The notes under the pieces were generated by a model. That model had not been told where the DNA came from, searched no databases, and saw only the letters and a list, made by a program, of their open reading frames with translations. Shown here in pieces: positions 1 through 14,400 of a stretch of DNA of 64,000 nt. Source of the stretch: Onchocerca volvulus (lineage: Eukaryota > Nematoda > Chromadorea > Rhabditida > Onchocercidae). Position 1 is the stretch's first letter. Each line of letters begins with the position of its first letter. The position numbers and the translations under genes are program-made. The stretch spans positions 3,100,001 through 3,164,000 of the forward strand of contig HG738137.1 of the NCBI GenBank assembly GCA_000499405.2, given 5' to 3'.

Positions 1-489
1 ATTTATTCGCTACACTGAATAATTACAGCATGCATAAGTCACCAGAGCACTGAATGAAACGATTTTTATTAACGATTATTATTATTTTGATCAAAAATAG
101 ATACAAAATGAGAAAATCCAATTCACAATCCGACTTCCTTAGCCGTTAAGCAATCTATCCAAGCTTAACCAAACCGAAAAATTAACTATAAACAGATGAT
201 ATCAGAAGTCTTATGGTAGTGAAAGAAATAAATATCACGATACATTATATATACATTCATCACAAATATTTTTTACATATTTCATCAATGAAGTAAAGGA
301 GAACGACTATCCCGAATGCCAGAATTGTCAAAACCGACTTCTCTTTTACGCATTCTTTTAATCGCAAAAAGTTCTTATTTGTTATGACAGATGAAACTCA
401 AAGTTCAGCCTTTTTCCATGTGATATTTCAATAAGCGAAGATTAGTTGAAATATCACACCGAAAACTTGATCGTTCAAAATATTTTGGA
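1..489. other. 3' flank of tat-5, no gene seen
   Basis: AT-rich sequence beyond the tat-5 stop codon. It should hold the 3' UTR and polyadenylation site of tat-5. I see no coding segment with recognisable protein similarity on either strand, no tRNA-like fold and no strong repeat. Confidence 0.6.
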
Positions 490-3400
490 TTAATTCACTT
501 TAGCATAAGATGGAGGTGAAAAACGTCTTCTAAGTGCCTTAATGATATAAAGCGGAAAACATGAAATTGCCGTTATAGCTGTTGTCTTTGATAAAAAAAT
601 CCATGTCGTCACAAACTGACGGTCAAAGAAATTATCCAATACGAGCAAGGATCCCGCATATAAGCTCAGCGAAAGAGCCTGAAAGTACAAGTGGAAAATG
701 ATGATTATTCATATTCCAAAATCTAATGTTGGAAGATTCAATGTATTTGCTTAAAATCCAACATCAGATGTTTTGATCTTCGTTGCAGTAAAACTAATGA
801 AAATGAATTTAACTAGAACATACTGTCTTGTTCGCATGCTGTCATATTAAGCAAAAGGAATCAAATTAAACCTGAGCAAGTAGCATGGCCCAGTGCCAGG
901 TATGTATAGTAAGTGCTACCATAATAAGTTCAGTGACAATTAATGCAGTGAAACTGATGGAGACAATATGAATGAAATCGGAATCGAATACAAGCAAAGC
1001 ACCATACATGATTGCTGATCCTGGAAATATCATCATTCACATATAATGAATGACTAATGCAAGAGCTATTCAGAAAAAATATTATTCCCTTCTTTAAAAT
1101 CTGACCTTGATAAATACTTATAAGAATCCATATACAGAAAGTTTTGTAAGAGAGAGAACGTCCTTTACCGAGCTCTTTATAGAGCTCGGGATAAGTTAAA
1201 GCATTCAAAGCAGTAACATCTCGATCAACCACCAGGGAAAATACTGGTAGCATTGTGTATACCGTCGAATATCTGCAAATGATGTTCTTGTCAAATAATT
1301 ATACTAACAAAAAAGTCAATGCAATTTTGCATGAATGTAACGATAAACTCTTATGAAGTAACCAGAATAATGATGAAAGTATAAAGAAAAAACTTATATT
1401 TATTATAGCAAAAAAAAAAAAGAAAAATGAACGAATTTTTTGTAATATATATATAACATCTTGCAGTGTTCTGGACATATATTAAAAGAGATTCTTAAAA
1501 ATCAATGTTTAAGAGTGTAGATGAATCAATATGATACCATGAAAAAAAAAAAAAAAGAACTCACGCAACCATTAATACTCCTTGATACAACGAAACAGAG
1601 GCAAAGTAAAATACACAGGAAAAAATGGCCTGCATAATCGATATGATGAGACCTGAACAGAATCGTGTCTTTAACAAATCAAGAATAAAATAAAAAGATA
1701 AACAGCATTTAATTCACCTCTATGCATGACAAATTGAGAAAGTGCACAAGAACGCTTATAACAATAACGTCCGTGAACAAGCAGTAAACGGCAGATATGA
1801 GAGAATTGAGGGATAGAAAAATCGGCTGCTAATGATGCCTGCTTCCCTAAAAATAACTATATAATTAAAAGGGTAAAAAGAAAAAAAAATATGAAATGGA
1901 AGAAACTAATAACTGCAACTGTTATTAACATGAATATGATCGCATAATACTGTAATCGTATAACTGTAGGAGAAGAAAGATATATTTCATCTTTATCATG
2001 AGAAAAAAAAAATTTTTATTGGAAATCAGTGCCTTAGAATAGTCTGCCTACATTAGTCAATGGATTAAATATGTAAAACGGCTTGCTGATTCTTTAGTTA
2101 AGTTCTGTATATCACATTAGCCATTGGATTAGCGAGGACATCACATCTTATTTCATTCCTTGTTGAAATTAAAATAATTTTATTCAATAGTTATATTTTG
2201 TGCAGTACAAAGTAGCCATTCTTAAAAATGTATACAATATACATCCATAGATAACAAAATCCTAATCGAATCTTCCTAGTTTCTGAGCAAGAATAAGTGA
2301 TACTTTAAAGACTCAGAGACCTTCATGAGCGTCAATTCCAATCCCTGCATGTGCTGCTTGGATCATGGACACGTCATTACCGCCATCACCAATAGCAGCT
2401 ACTCGTAAAGGAGAACGATATTTCCGAAGTAAATTTACGAGTTGAGCTTTTTGCTCCGGTGAACATCTACAGCACACTACAGCAGTACATCCACAAACCT
2501 AAACATATATATATACATTTATTGACTTAATATCATTAAAAAACTTAAAACAAGAACTGCACTGATCTTATTTATTATACAATACTCTATACAAATACTT
2601 CACATAAAAAATGAATTCAAAACAACTATCTTTCCTTATACCATAACATTTTCCAGCAGAATGATGATCCATATGAAAATTGCTCTTTAAATGAGAGGAT
2701 AAATTAATACAGAACTGAAAGGAAGAAAAATAAAAAGAGACGAACGTACGAGTTCCGCCACTTCGGCTTCATAATATTGCAAACATACATTGAGAGCAGA
2801 TCCAGAAAGAACTAATGCCACATCGTTTTTCCTGCAAATGAATGATAAAGCCACAAAGAAAGAAAAGTAACAGCAACTTTAATCATTTCATTGAAATGGT
2901 CATCGAAGACCTTCTCAAGGCGTTCAATTCATTATGAGCATCTATTCTAGTCTGCACTTGTCCAAATACATGAACATTGTCTGTTTTGGAAAAGAGCCCA
3001 GATGATTTCGCGATACAAATTGCAGTCTCCAATTTGTCCCCAGTCAACATCCAAATTTTGATTCCCGCATTTCGAAGCAATTCCAACGACGTCGTCACTT
3101 GGTCCTATAAATGAGTAAAGTATTCTTGAAAAAAAACAATAAAATGATTACGCGCAATTCCTGATATGATTCATTTGCTTACATATAAATCACATTTAAA
3201 ACTTACATACTAAATATGATTGGTGTTCGACGTTGAAAACGATTTCAATATTAAGAAAATTAATTGCAGTTCTCTCCTGATCATTAAAGTTGCTATTGAA
3301 GAGAAAATTTTATACAGCACAGGAAAAAGGACCACTTGAACAAAAATTATATCAGTGAACTGCCAAAAACTGATCAACAATGAACCGGTCAGCATATGTA

Positions 3401-6400
3401 AGTGGAATGTACTAACATTCGATGAATAATTACAATGTTAGCCCGTCAATGAAATAATGAGGAATTAATAGAGCAATACCTGCAATCTATCCTCTACACC
3501 AGTTAAACAAATTAGCTGCAGATCGGTCTCTAATCGTCTCAGTACAGCAGCCATGTGCTCACTTCGGTCAACTACTGTCATCTTCGCTTGATGATAATGT
3601 TTTTCGAAGTCGGCCAGTTGTTCCATTGACAACACTTTCTTAGCAATTACCAAGGTACGCAAACCTGCAACTATCAAATTATGCAAAGTTGTAAACAAAA
3701 CATTATTCCGTAGAATATTACTGATAAGAATGAACCTTCTCTAGCCATGTTACTGCTTTCCTCTTCCAACCAGTCATTATACTGCACCATTCCAGCCATT
3801 ACCGTATCTGCACCTTTCATCAACAAACTAATCTCGTCACTCGTCTCATCCTAAATATTTATGCTCTAGTATTTAGTGTAACAAAAAAACTTCCGAATTT
3901 CCATATCACATGAGCTAGATAAAATGTTATGATTTCAGGATACAAATCTAAACTATTACTGCACTCTTTCAAATAATAAATAATCGTTTTCTTTCAAACT
4001 TCTTCCAAATAATCGCTTTATCATCATAAAAAGTGTTAGTGAAAACGTCTGTCTTGTAAAAAAAGTAGGATAACTTAAGCTTATAGCTGTTATCAGATCA
4101 TTACCTTAACAATGATTCCCATTCGTTTTGTTTCAGATGTAAATGGAAATAAATGGAGAATTTGGAAACTTTTTGCTTGTCCATTTGAAAGCTGCAGTTG
4201 CATTGAAGTGAGGTCACGCTGTGCTAGCCGAACACCTACTTGTTCTGACCAGCGAACCAATGCAATCTGCAATATTCTAATTTGCAATCTGCAATATTTT
4301 ATAGTCCATTTGCTAAGCTTACACCAAACACCCAAAACAGAACCTCATCAGGACTTGCGGCCTGATAACTAATTTGCCCATTTTCTTCTGTTGGCGTTAC
4401 GTTGTGACAAAGCGCAATTGCTTCTACTGCTGTCTGCAGCTTACTAGAAAATGAATGACGACCGAGTTTCCCAGAATAAGCTGATAATATATGCCGAGAA
4501 ACATCCTGAAAAAGTTTCATAAAAAGACGAATTTTGTTCATAACTGCTTTTCATTTCTATTCATCTATAAGGCATCAATAAGAATACTTCAAAAGCATCG
4601 CAACTGAACGCCACCGTTCCTAGGTGAATCTTTTTGAAGCGCATTTCATTCATTGTTAATGTTCCCGTTTTATCAGATAATAAGAATGAAATTCGGCCAA
4701 GTTCTTCAGGAATGGTGCTACTGCGTATAACAGTATCTGTAAATTTGAAACAATAAAAAACTCATAATTTAACGGGTATTTATTCAATGAAACAACATAG
4801 AAAAAAATAAAGTGGTAACCTTTGATGTGACGATCTCTTCCAATCTGCCATGAATAAAAAAGCTTAGCCATGTCCAAATTGACACGCAGTGATATCGGGA
4901 TTATGTACGAAAATAATAAAACGAATCTCATTAAATATCGGTACCTAAAACATATTTCCTTATCATCCCACAGTAGCAACATACTACAATTTTTTATCGA
5001 GAAGAATGATAAAACAGATTACCAATTCTTATCCAATCCCTTCATGGCAACCATAACGGAAGCTAACACGACCACAAACAAAAATAATATCTTGGTCAAG
5101 TTGTTGACCTAAAATCACAGAACGATCGCAGTATATTTCTAATCTAATTAAAAGACTTCAAAGATAAAGATCTTCAATTCATTACTGAATACTTTTAACA
5201 ACCAAATCAGTAAAAGAATGACAGAATTTGACCTCTATATCGAGTAATCCAACTTTACTTTTCGGCAATGTGGTATTCATAACTGATCTGGTTTCACGAC
5301 CAGTGTACACAACAACACCCACTACACGACCACTAGCAAGTACTGTATTAGCCCAAAGAACATTTTCGACATTTAACGATCCATCCTGTGTCGAATCTTC
5401 TGAGCTCACCTGAAAATTTTTGAAAATGTCAAATTCTAAGCAAAAAGATTACTACAACAAATTCTATTCTAGCACGAACATGTAGAAATTCAGTTGAAAA
5501 TCTTAATGAATTAAAAAAAAAGTACGCAATCATACCTTAAAGGTACCCACGAAATCGTGAATATCTTTTTGTGGTTTTTCGGCATAAATTTCCAAATTAA
5601 GATCAAATATATCCTGAAATGAGATGAAATTTCATATTAAACAAAGCAATGGTACAGAACATAAAAAGACGTACCTGATCCAAAGCAAGATTCTGAGTAA
5701 CAGGAACAGCAATCCGTAACTTCCAATCAGTTTCACCATCTAACTGATCAGTTCTAATAAAGGAGGCGCCCGATTTCTCAGTAGTTCTTAGGAACACTAT
5801 ATCTGCAGGGACACGCTTATCTTTCTGTATTATAATCAGATCACCAACTTTGATATTTCTGCAATATGAAGTAGTAAAACTCGATTCCTGCTAAAGAAAA
5901 GTTTAGATTGCTCCCAGCATTCCACGCAGGTCCATAAGTACTTTAATCAGTGAAGGAAAAAAAAAAAAAAAAACTTACGAGCTCGATATGTAGTCGATAC
6001 CTTGCGGTGTTAATTTTTCATATTTCTCACTATTCAATTCTCGATCTCTCAAGAAACGAACAAAATCATCCATAGCTTCTCGAATCAATGTTACTATTAG
6101 CACAAAACCCTATAATTTGGACAGTTATTCCGTGATATCAGTGAATGAGTAAAAAATGCTTACCAATGGTCCCCAATAAGTAATCGGTGCTCCAATTTGA
6201 ATTGCTGGAGTAAACTGACTGCAAGCCATCAGCAAAAAGTAAAGATTCAGGAAGAACTTGAACTGTTGAAAAAGGACCTATAAAATTGTTTATAAAAATA
6301 TAGCAAATCTGAAAAATTGTACACCATTGCATCTACTATGATATTATAGATGTCTAACCAAAGGAACGAAGGTGAAAATGTTGTATTTCTGATTACACAC

Positions 6401-6975
6401 TGTGTTGGGAGGAAATGAATGCGCCGAACCCAGTACCGGCCCATGGCCAATTCTTATTGTTCGGGAATGCAACGTACGTCGCCGACGAAGGAAATTCCAG
6501 CAGCACCTGGAACCATATGAATCTTCGGATTGAATTCTGTTGTCAGGATCGAAATTCCACTTCAGCAAAAATGACAAAATTTCTCTTCTATAGAATTATG
6601 GGTTAACTGCTTAAAGTTCAAGCTTTCTACGGTTTGTTTTAATTCCTTTTCTTAGCAATATTTAAGAAAGAGATGAACTTTGGAATAATTATAATCTTAC
6701 TACGATAATGAGTGCAAACGACAAGATTTTTTGGAAATCAGAAATTCACAGATGTATTCCTGGAAGGCATGTTGTTATCAGATAACAAACCTGAACATGA
6801 TGGAGTCGAAAAATCCCGCGAAGCGATTCACTGTGGAGGACGGCGAGGTACTTGCTAGAGGCAACAGAAAGATGTCGTCCCTGCTGGTACTGGCGACCGA
6901 TTCGCTCATCAGTGGTTGAGATTCCTCCAACCGTATCTTTGTTTCCGCTGCTCCAAGTCCACGACTATAGCGCAT
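490..6975 (-). CDS. tat-5: P4-ATPase of the ATP9/Neo1 class (TAT-5-like), 22 exons
   Basis: Predicted 1058-residue type IV P-type ATPase, close to the usual ATP9A length. ATP9/Neo1/TAT-5 proteins act in endosomal and plasma membranes, keep phosphatidylethanolamine on the cytosolic leaflet and limit extracellular-vesicle release in C. elegans. Visible motifs in order: actuator DGET (about residues 233-236) within [10 protein letters not shown], whose W is typical of this subclass; PISLRVNLD in membrane helix 4; catalytic SDKTGT with Asp431; nucleotide-binding KGA at about 579; TGD at about 688-690; hinge GDGGND at about 796-801; C-terminal end [11 protein letters not shown]. Exons: 6975-6791, 6506-6359, 6277-6164, 6109-5979, 5858-5675, 5613-5536, 5409-5233, 5108-5023, 4944-4820, 4736-4588, 4505-4344, 4266-4105, 3850-3736, 3664-3480, 3104-2911, 2831-2750, 2498-2321, 1846-1718, 1652-1565, 1272-1106, 1020-872, 678-490. 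All phases agree. The start is the ATG at 6975, preceded by no other in-frame exon I could find; a longer 5' end is possible. Confidence 0.95.
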
Positions 6976-9900
6976 CCACTGTGCCGAAATATTGCCCTAT
7001 ACTTATGAGCACCTGCGCTGCTTAACTTCTTCCAGTAAACGTCAGCTGCCAAAGAAGAAACACGTACTATAAAAACTACAATTGTATTATTGTCATAATA
7101 TATATCGACTTTCGTCCTTCACTTTCTTCCTTCGACCTTTATCTATCTATTGCTTTGTCACACTTCTTCTAATTCCGTGTGCCCACCTTCCCAAACTTAA
7201 AAACTCAAAAGTCGCAACTGAACAACTACCGCTCTCATGCATTATTGGAATGAGTGATGATCGGCGGGAGGTGCGTGACAATGATTCATTTCAAACCAAG
7301 CTCAACATGAAAACATTTACAACGTTAAATAGAAGTTTTGCGAAAAAGCTATTCTGGTGACATATTGCTAGCAGATGTATTCTGTTATCATAAAGTGATC
7401 AGATAAGTGGTGATTATCTGCATGATAAGACAGTCCCGGCTTTATCGATACGGGAATAACCGGATTATCTCTAAAAAATGCTAACTTTTGCTTGAAAATG
7501 CATAAATCCAAAATCTAAGAACTGTAATGAAGGCAGCACAAAATATGGGATGTGATTTATGTGCAATAACGGAAGTATGCTTATAGCTAAAGCTGAAATC
7601 GGTTGACACACAATTAATTATGCTAATTAAGGACAAATTTAGCAGGGAAAATGAAGCATTGTCTGTTCTTTTAGAAAAAATTCAGATAGAAATTTATGTT
7701 TGCTCCTTACTTTCTGTTGTTGGAAATGAGTTGATGAAGGAAAACAGTTGGATCAGTTTTCAACAGCAAAATATATGAAATAATTCGGAGATTTTTGAGG
7801 GCGCTGATGGCAGGATGCTGGAATTATAATTCTTAAAAGAGTAAAGGATTTAAATAGCTCGTCGCAATAGGAGAAAGGTCTATGAAACATTAACAGGCCA
7901 GGAAATAAAAAAAAAACTTTTATCGCTTATTTGGGGAAAAGAAGGAAAAAGATGAATTCAAAATCTCCAATCACATGCATAGTTGGTTTTTTATGTGTTG
8001 TTGTGTTGTTGTTTTTTGAAAGATGTGTCCTCGTATGGATTAAATTTTGCAATTTGTTTCCAAGAAGATCCATTTCAAAATTACTCCAGCTTCGTTTCAT
8101 TGAAAATTAATCAGATGCAATCATCCTAGTAGTTCAGAAGTTATGCAACTTAAGGGATCAAAGTTCACCAGTACAATTCTTCATTTCACAAGTATCTAAT
8201 GCACTGAATTAGCTTGCGTAGAAAGAGTGTGATTAGGGCCATATTTGCAATCCTGATACTATCAATTAGAACCATATTTGCTACTCCGATACTACTCTCC
8301 AGTTATTTCTTTTTAAATCCGGCTGCTCACATATTGCTAAAATCTAATATCATCGTCACATCCACGTCATAATCATCGTCAGCCAAGCAAGATATCGATC
8401 TCTTTTTGTTTTATATCTTTAAATCGCTTCATACAAATTGACCTTATTTCTCTTCACTACGGTAACAAGTTGATCGTGAAATGGACAGCAGCACGAAGGA
8501 AAGAAATAACGCGTCAGTGACTTTTCATCTCATACTGTTGCAAAATCCTCTCCTATTATGCTCCATACTGTCAACATTCAGATAAGATACCAAACTGATA
8601 ATTAATAATAGAATGACAGTCAATAATAAGTAAATCAATAATAGAATTCACTATTGATTAAGTCAAAAAAAAAGGCCAATTTTTGCCTTTGTTTTGGGAA
8701 TATAGGCAGCAGTTAAATTTCAATAATTTTCTCTAAACTCATTGTGTACATTTTTCAGTTGCTTCCCCACTTTGCCTCTCTTTTTATCCAAACTATCACT
8801 TCTGCAATTGCGTTCGCGATTTATTGGTCAGGTTTCCAATCTATTAGTCATAGCTCTCTTTAACTGATACTTACTACTTCCTATATCTTTTTACTACTCC
8901 TTCATCTTTATACAATTTTAACTTTGCTGTTAATTCAGTTATCTCATTTTCCCGCTGTTCATGTTTTCTACATTATTTGCTTTATTTCCCTATACATTTG
9001 TCCACGCCTTGTCGAATGTTTCCCTCCATCTGTTTGGATATGATTTGCATGAATCATACTGTAGACACCTATGCAGACTGCTTGGACCTGAATGACATCG
9101 CCCATCTTGTTACTGGACTCAATGTAAGAGTATACACTAGTTTGATGACACTGATTATCCAAGGGAAATTTTTTTCATGATTTAAATTAATGAATACGAG
9201 ATAAACTGAAATTATCTTCAAGCATTCAATTTAAATAACAAGTATGAAGTGTTTCAAAAGAAATTTCAAATTCTCGGGAAAAGCGCGTAACCTTGTTTAG
9301 AACAGCTAATTAAGAATTTGATAGAAGAGGCAAAGTTTAGATAATAATATTAAATAGTTCTGTATCAAAAAATATATCTTCGCTTGTTCCTTCGGTAACT
9401 CTTGATAAGCAGTTTGCACAGATTATCGGAATCAAATCAAGACTATTAATGGGCCATCATTTCTTCCTGTATTTAGAAGAGGACTTCGAAATCAATCCGC
9501 TACTATTCGGTAGTCAATTTGATTTTTTGAAAATACAGTCGATGAAATAATGATTAAGGGGAAATAAAGCAGTCTTCAACAATTCAAGTAGAGTGACTTG
9601 TTTCTCGCTCATTTATTGAATGACCGTATTAGAATTAAATAGATTATTTGATATACTATATAATATTATAATTTAAAACTTCTGGACGTGTAAAACGTTC
9701 ATTAGTACGACAAAATTGCTAATCATCAAGATTCCCCGAGTGATTTTCAAAAAATATCCTTTTTCGAGAATGGAATCTTCTCCAGTTCGTCCAACATCCT
9801 ACATCTGTAAATCTAAGGAATATGAACAAAAATCCAGGTCCCTTAGATAGAAATTACAAAATCACAGCAACAATTTGCAAAACAATGGCACCAGGCTTGC

Positions 9901-11417
9901 CATAAGTTTGAAGGAAACTTGGTTCCTTAACTAAGGAATCAGATTTCCGTTAGACTTACCGTAGACCTTATGTGAAGAAGCAAAACGGAATTATCACTTT
10001 AGCTGGAAAACTGATTCCATGAATTTTTATACTGGCAAACAATATCATATAATACTTTTATGTCAAAACTCATGTCAAAACAGCTGAAAATAAATAAATA
10101 AAACGACGTAATAACAATAATACAATTCATTTCGAAAACAGCTCAATCAACATGAACAAAAAACATAAAAAATATTAGTAAAGAATAATAGTTGCAGTAT
10201 TCATGGTAATAAGGATCATGAGAACAATCCAAAGAAGCATCATTCAACAGGGTCAGCATCACAAAGATGGGAAAGTAAAATTATGCAGTCCTGATTGGTA
10301 CAAATTTAGAAATACTTGAAAAAGCCGGAGAAGTTTATTTCGATATTTGTAAAACAAATCGACAGAAAAATCTAAGAGTTTCGAAATTAAAATGCATAAA
10401 TGAAATTTGGAACTGCTAACGAGGCATCATATAAACACAAGCAACAAAATCGAAAAAAAGGGAATTGCCATTGCTTTTTGAAACAAAATTCTTTAATAAC
10501 AATATTTTCTTGAAATGTACGAAAACATAAAACTGTGTGCATGTCGGTGGCAAAAAGGCATATTTTAAGCACAAAAATAAACAAAAGAAAAACGACAAAT
10601 TGTGCCTCTCCGGGGAAAATAACTAATAACCAAGAACAATGGGTAGAAATATTAAGCATCAATGAATATATGGAACAAGATATGAAATCATTGAATGGTA
10701 CTGATATACACATATAAAATCTAACATTACCATTATCAGGAAAAGCAGAAGACAAAAAACACCGCATATGAGCCGAATTTATTGTTTCGGCCAATAAAAG
10801 ACAATGAAACGGACCATCGTGTATCGAACCAGTAAACACAAGCAACAAACTACGTTTAGAAATCATCAACAAACTACATTGGAAATAATCATTCTTAAAA
10901 ATATTCTCAAAATCTCCGGCAAACTGCCACGAAAAAAATTGCGGGTAAACCTGAAGAAAAAACAAAAACGGATAAGACTGACAGCAGGAGTACTTACGGT
11001 ACTCTTGCATTCCCTTTCTCAAATTATCCCAAGTTTTCTCAGTAGAGTATGCAAATAGTTTGAATCGACAGACGTAGAGAATTTAAAACATAGCGCTACA
11101 ATCTGAATCGAAAACCTATAAACCTCTTAAAATGCAACCTAAGATTAATTTCTGACGCCGAAAGCTGGGAAAATCCTTATCAGTTCTAACTCGAATTAAA
11201 AAATCGAACAATCGAATAATACAATTGAACATAAGGAACGCCTAACATGAATCAAAAAGCAATAAAAAGCAGTACCCGTTAAAATAACAATGAATACTTT
11301 CTTGAGCTCATTTTCCTGCTTTTAGAAACGATGACATGATGTCACCATTACTTCAGAAAGCTACTTTTTGGTAGGATTAAGGGGAAAAGAAATCTATGAA
11401 GAGTCTGTAGAAAATGC
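6976..11417. other. Intergenic region between tat-5 and let-526
   Basis: About 4.4 kb between the 5' end of tat-5 and the 3' end of let-526, both on the minus strand. The left part (about 6976-7400) is the likely tat-5 promoter and 5' UTR. Two diverged copies of a roughly 33-bp segment lie at about 8229-8295. Apart from the orphan ORF at 10387-11010, listed separately, no coding similarity is apparent. Confidence 0.6.
10387..11010 (-). CDS. Orphan ORF of 207 codons, function unknown
   Basis: This is the longest open frame in the window not explained by a recognised gene. It runs from an ATG at 11010 to the stop ending at 10387, on the same strand as let-526 and about 400 bp beyond its stop. 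The product would be rich in Phe, Cys, Leu and Ile, with no domain, signal peptide or repeat that I recognise. The frame stays open further upstream to about 11090, and a perfect donor-like GTAAGT lies just after its start, so part of it could be an exon. It could equally be let-526 3' UTR or a chance open frame; the hydrophobic composition is what AT-rich noncoding DNA often gives. I do not claim it as a gene. Confidence 0.15.
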   Translation of the reverse strand: MQEYRKYSCCQSYPFLFFLQVYPQFFSWQFAGDFENIFKNDYFQCSLLMISKRSLLLVFTGSIHDGPFHCLLLAETINSAHMRCFLSSAFPDNGNVRFYMCISVPFNDFISCSIYSLMLNISTHCSWLLVIFPGEAQFVVFLLFIFVLKICLFATDMHTVLCFRTFQENIVIKEFCFKKQWQFPFFRFCCLCLYDASLAVPNFIYAF

Positions 11418-14400
11418 TTAAGCAACCGCTTGTACCGAACCGGCCGGTGTTGCCGGAGTGCTTCTGGAAACAGCTTGGATAGATGTTACAGCAGCTTTCA
11501 CATCGCCATTCACCAAAGGTTTCAGAGAATTTGGAGCCGAAGTACTGGTAATATTACCCTTAGTGCTTGGTAGGTAATTTAAAAGACCATTTTCCAGTTT
11601 TTGCTTTTTTGTTGCTTGTGGCGATATATCGTCTCTTGTTTGCCTTAAATAGTCTCCATGAGTATCCTCGTTTTCCACAAACACTAAAAAACAAAATATT
11701 AAGGATTTACAAACTGATAATGATCTCTTAACCACGAGAGTATTCTGAGCAAACTCATATCCGAACTACTGGCAACGAGCGAACGGATTAAATAGGTTGA
11801 GGATTCATCTGTAACTACTATCAACAATGACAAATTATATTCGATGGGAAAAAAATCAAAATAATTAGATAAAAATTTCAGTATGTATATACCACGTCTC
11901 GAATCAGTTTAGGGAATCTATATAAAAATTCAAAAAAAAGAAAAAACATTAACAGTAGAAATTACCTTTTGGAACACCATTCTGTTCAGTACAATGTTTC
12001 ATGGAATCACTTTCAGTGAAATCTTTTGATTCTAGTTCATTTTTCAAAGATTTCACATCACCATTTGTTCTTATACTCAATTTATTTTCTTTTCGTTGGC
12101 AATCCTCTTCATCTACTTCACTGCCCTTCTCAATGCTTTTCCTATCTTTATCCGAAAAGTACTGCATTGCGTACAAAACATTCGTAATAGTTTGTCCTAC
12201 TCGTGAATCCATCTGCAATAAAAACTTAAAAACTTTTGAGAAGACATGAAAAAATTTGCACCAAAGTGATAACCCTCGATCAAAAAGTTAAATCAAATAT
12301 GAACACCACAGTTACAAGCATTCTAACCAGTCTTAGTCCTCAGAAAAGAATTAACGAAGAAAAAACATGATAAATAATCGACCATAATCGGAAATAAACA
12401 TACTAGATGTGACATTGTAAACTGCAGTAATCTTTGCTGATGCCGAATAAGATGCTGTCTGCAAGCTGGCACTTTACAGAGATGCTGAAGAATAGATGCT
12501 GCTCTCCTTAACATCGGAACTGAGGTACCCATCATTTCCGGATTATCTCGAAGTGCCTGAATCCCATGTTGTTGAGCTATCTGAAATATCAATTTCAATT
12601 TCAAAACAAATGCTTTGAAAATATCTTCAAAAACACCAAATTCATAGAATACCGACCTTCATATCAAAAAAAAAAAAAAAAAAAAAACCTATAAAAAAGG
12701 GAAAAGAACCGCCTATTTCCCAACTTTTCCCTGTATTTTAACAAAAACATGTCCACACTTTCCATAATGAGAACTGAAAAAAGAATTCGCTTCGAATAAT
12801 AGAATCACACTAAATATAATGTCTTAAAGACAATTCCAAAGCAAAATAGGATCACTGCAAACCTGATGCATATTTGCATCGCCCATTTCAAGAAAAGCTA
12901 CCAAATAATGTACAGCTGGCGACTCGGCCGCAACGACGTAACATGTTGGTTCGGAAATAGTGCATAAGGCATAAAGTATAACAATCGCAAATTCTCTGAA
13001 AAAGTAAAAAACTAAACAAAAATGCAACACAAAAAACATAATGAATAAAGAAGTTACAATAGAATAACAAACTGGCTATACCTACCCATTTTCTAGAATG
13101 CTCTCTATTTCTTATTTCTTCCTGGTCTTGTAATTTCCAACGAATATATTTCCAAGCCAGTATGTGTGGTGTCCAGTGTTTAGTTGTAACACCATTTTAA
13201 TAAGCAATATTTTTCCGATATTAAATAAAACTTGAGAAGAAATAAGCCTATATCACTAACCTGCTTGGTATTTCTTCATTCAATGCAAGCAATCCAACCA
13301 ACATTTTAATAAAACTTTCCAAGCGCGACCAGGGGCCCGTAGAGAGCAGAAGATCAACATTATGTTCAATTACTGACAACTTGCACAAGGCTTCCAGAGC
13401 ATAGTTCCTTAAAAAAAATATATATTGCAAACAGATGAATGTTGGTTTCACCGCTAAAGCAATCAATGCAATCACAACAGCTCAGTTTGCTAAGTCTAAA
13501 TCAGTCAGTATCGCTAATCAAATGAAATTCATGTCAAAAGTACGAACATTTAATATATGTCACTATTGAATTCGTTACATATAAAAGATTTCTATACTAA
13601 AAATGATTTCAGATAAATCAAACACGTCTGAAAAAAAGAGCACCTCGGCGATACGCCAGCTGAAGTCAACGGATCCTTCGCTTCTGCACATTTACTCACA
13701 CACCAATGGATAAGCGAATCAAATAATGGCCACGCAATATCTGACTCAAATTCAATCATATCCAGCTGGAAAATTCGAAGCATGTTGGAAAATATGAAAT
13801 GAGAAGCACAATTCCCAAATTTCATTAATAAACAAAGTTAAAATTAACTACTGATCGTTTGAAACATATACCTGAACACTGATATGCACCAGAATAACAA
13901 ATGCGTCTTCTCGTAACTGACAAGCTGTTTCAAAGAGCAACAAAGCATTATCATCATCTGATTCCAGTAAATCCCCGGGTTCCATTAAACGACGGTTTGC
14001 TTCCGAAAGTGTGCCAGTAGATAAAACTGGTTGGATTCCCTCCTAAAAATGAAATGTTTTATTGTTATAATAGTTTCTGATACTCAATAACAAAGAATGG
14101 TAACGTCTTGTTCTCTAATATGCATTACTAAGGTTAAATGAACGAGATTTAATTCATAAATGACAATGTGAAACTATAATAAATTAGTAAACTCGAACAT
14201 AAATCAATAAATCAGAACTAAAACTCACATTCTTTGACAATTGTTTCACGAGTGACCCCGGTAATTTCAAAATCCTCTCATCCGTATAAAGCCGTAATAA
14301 TCTCCCAATGATGTATAAAAGTCCAGCATGTTTAGCCATTGGCCCTTCATTACCAGGCAAAAAGGACAAGCCACGTAGAACATTCGAAACTGCCAAACAT

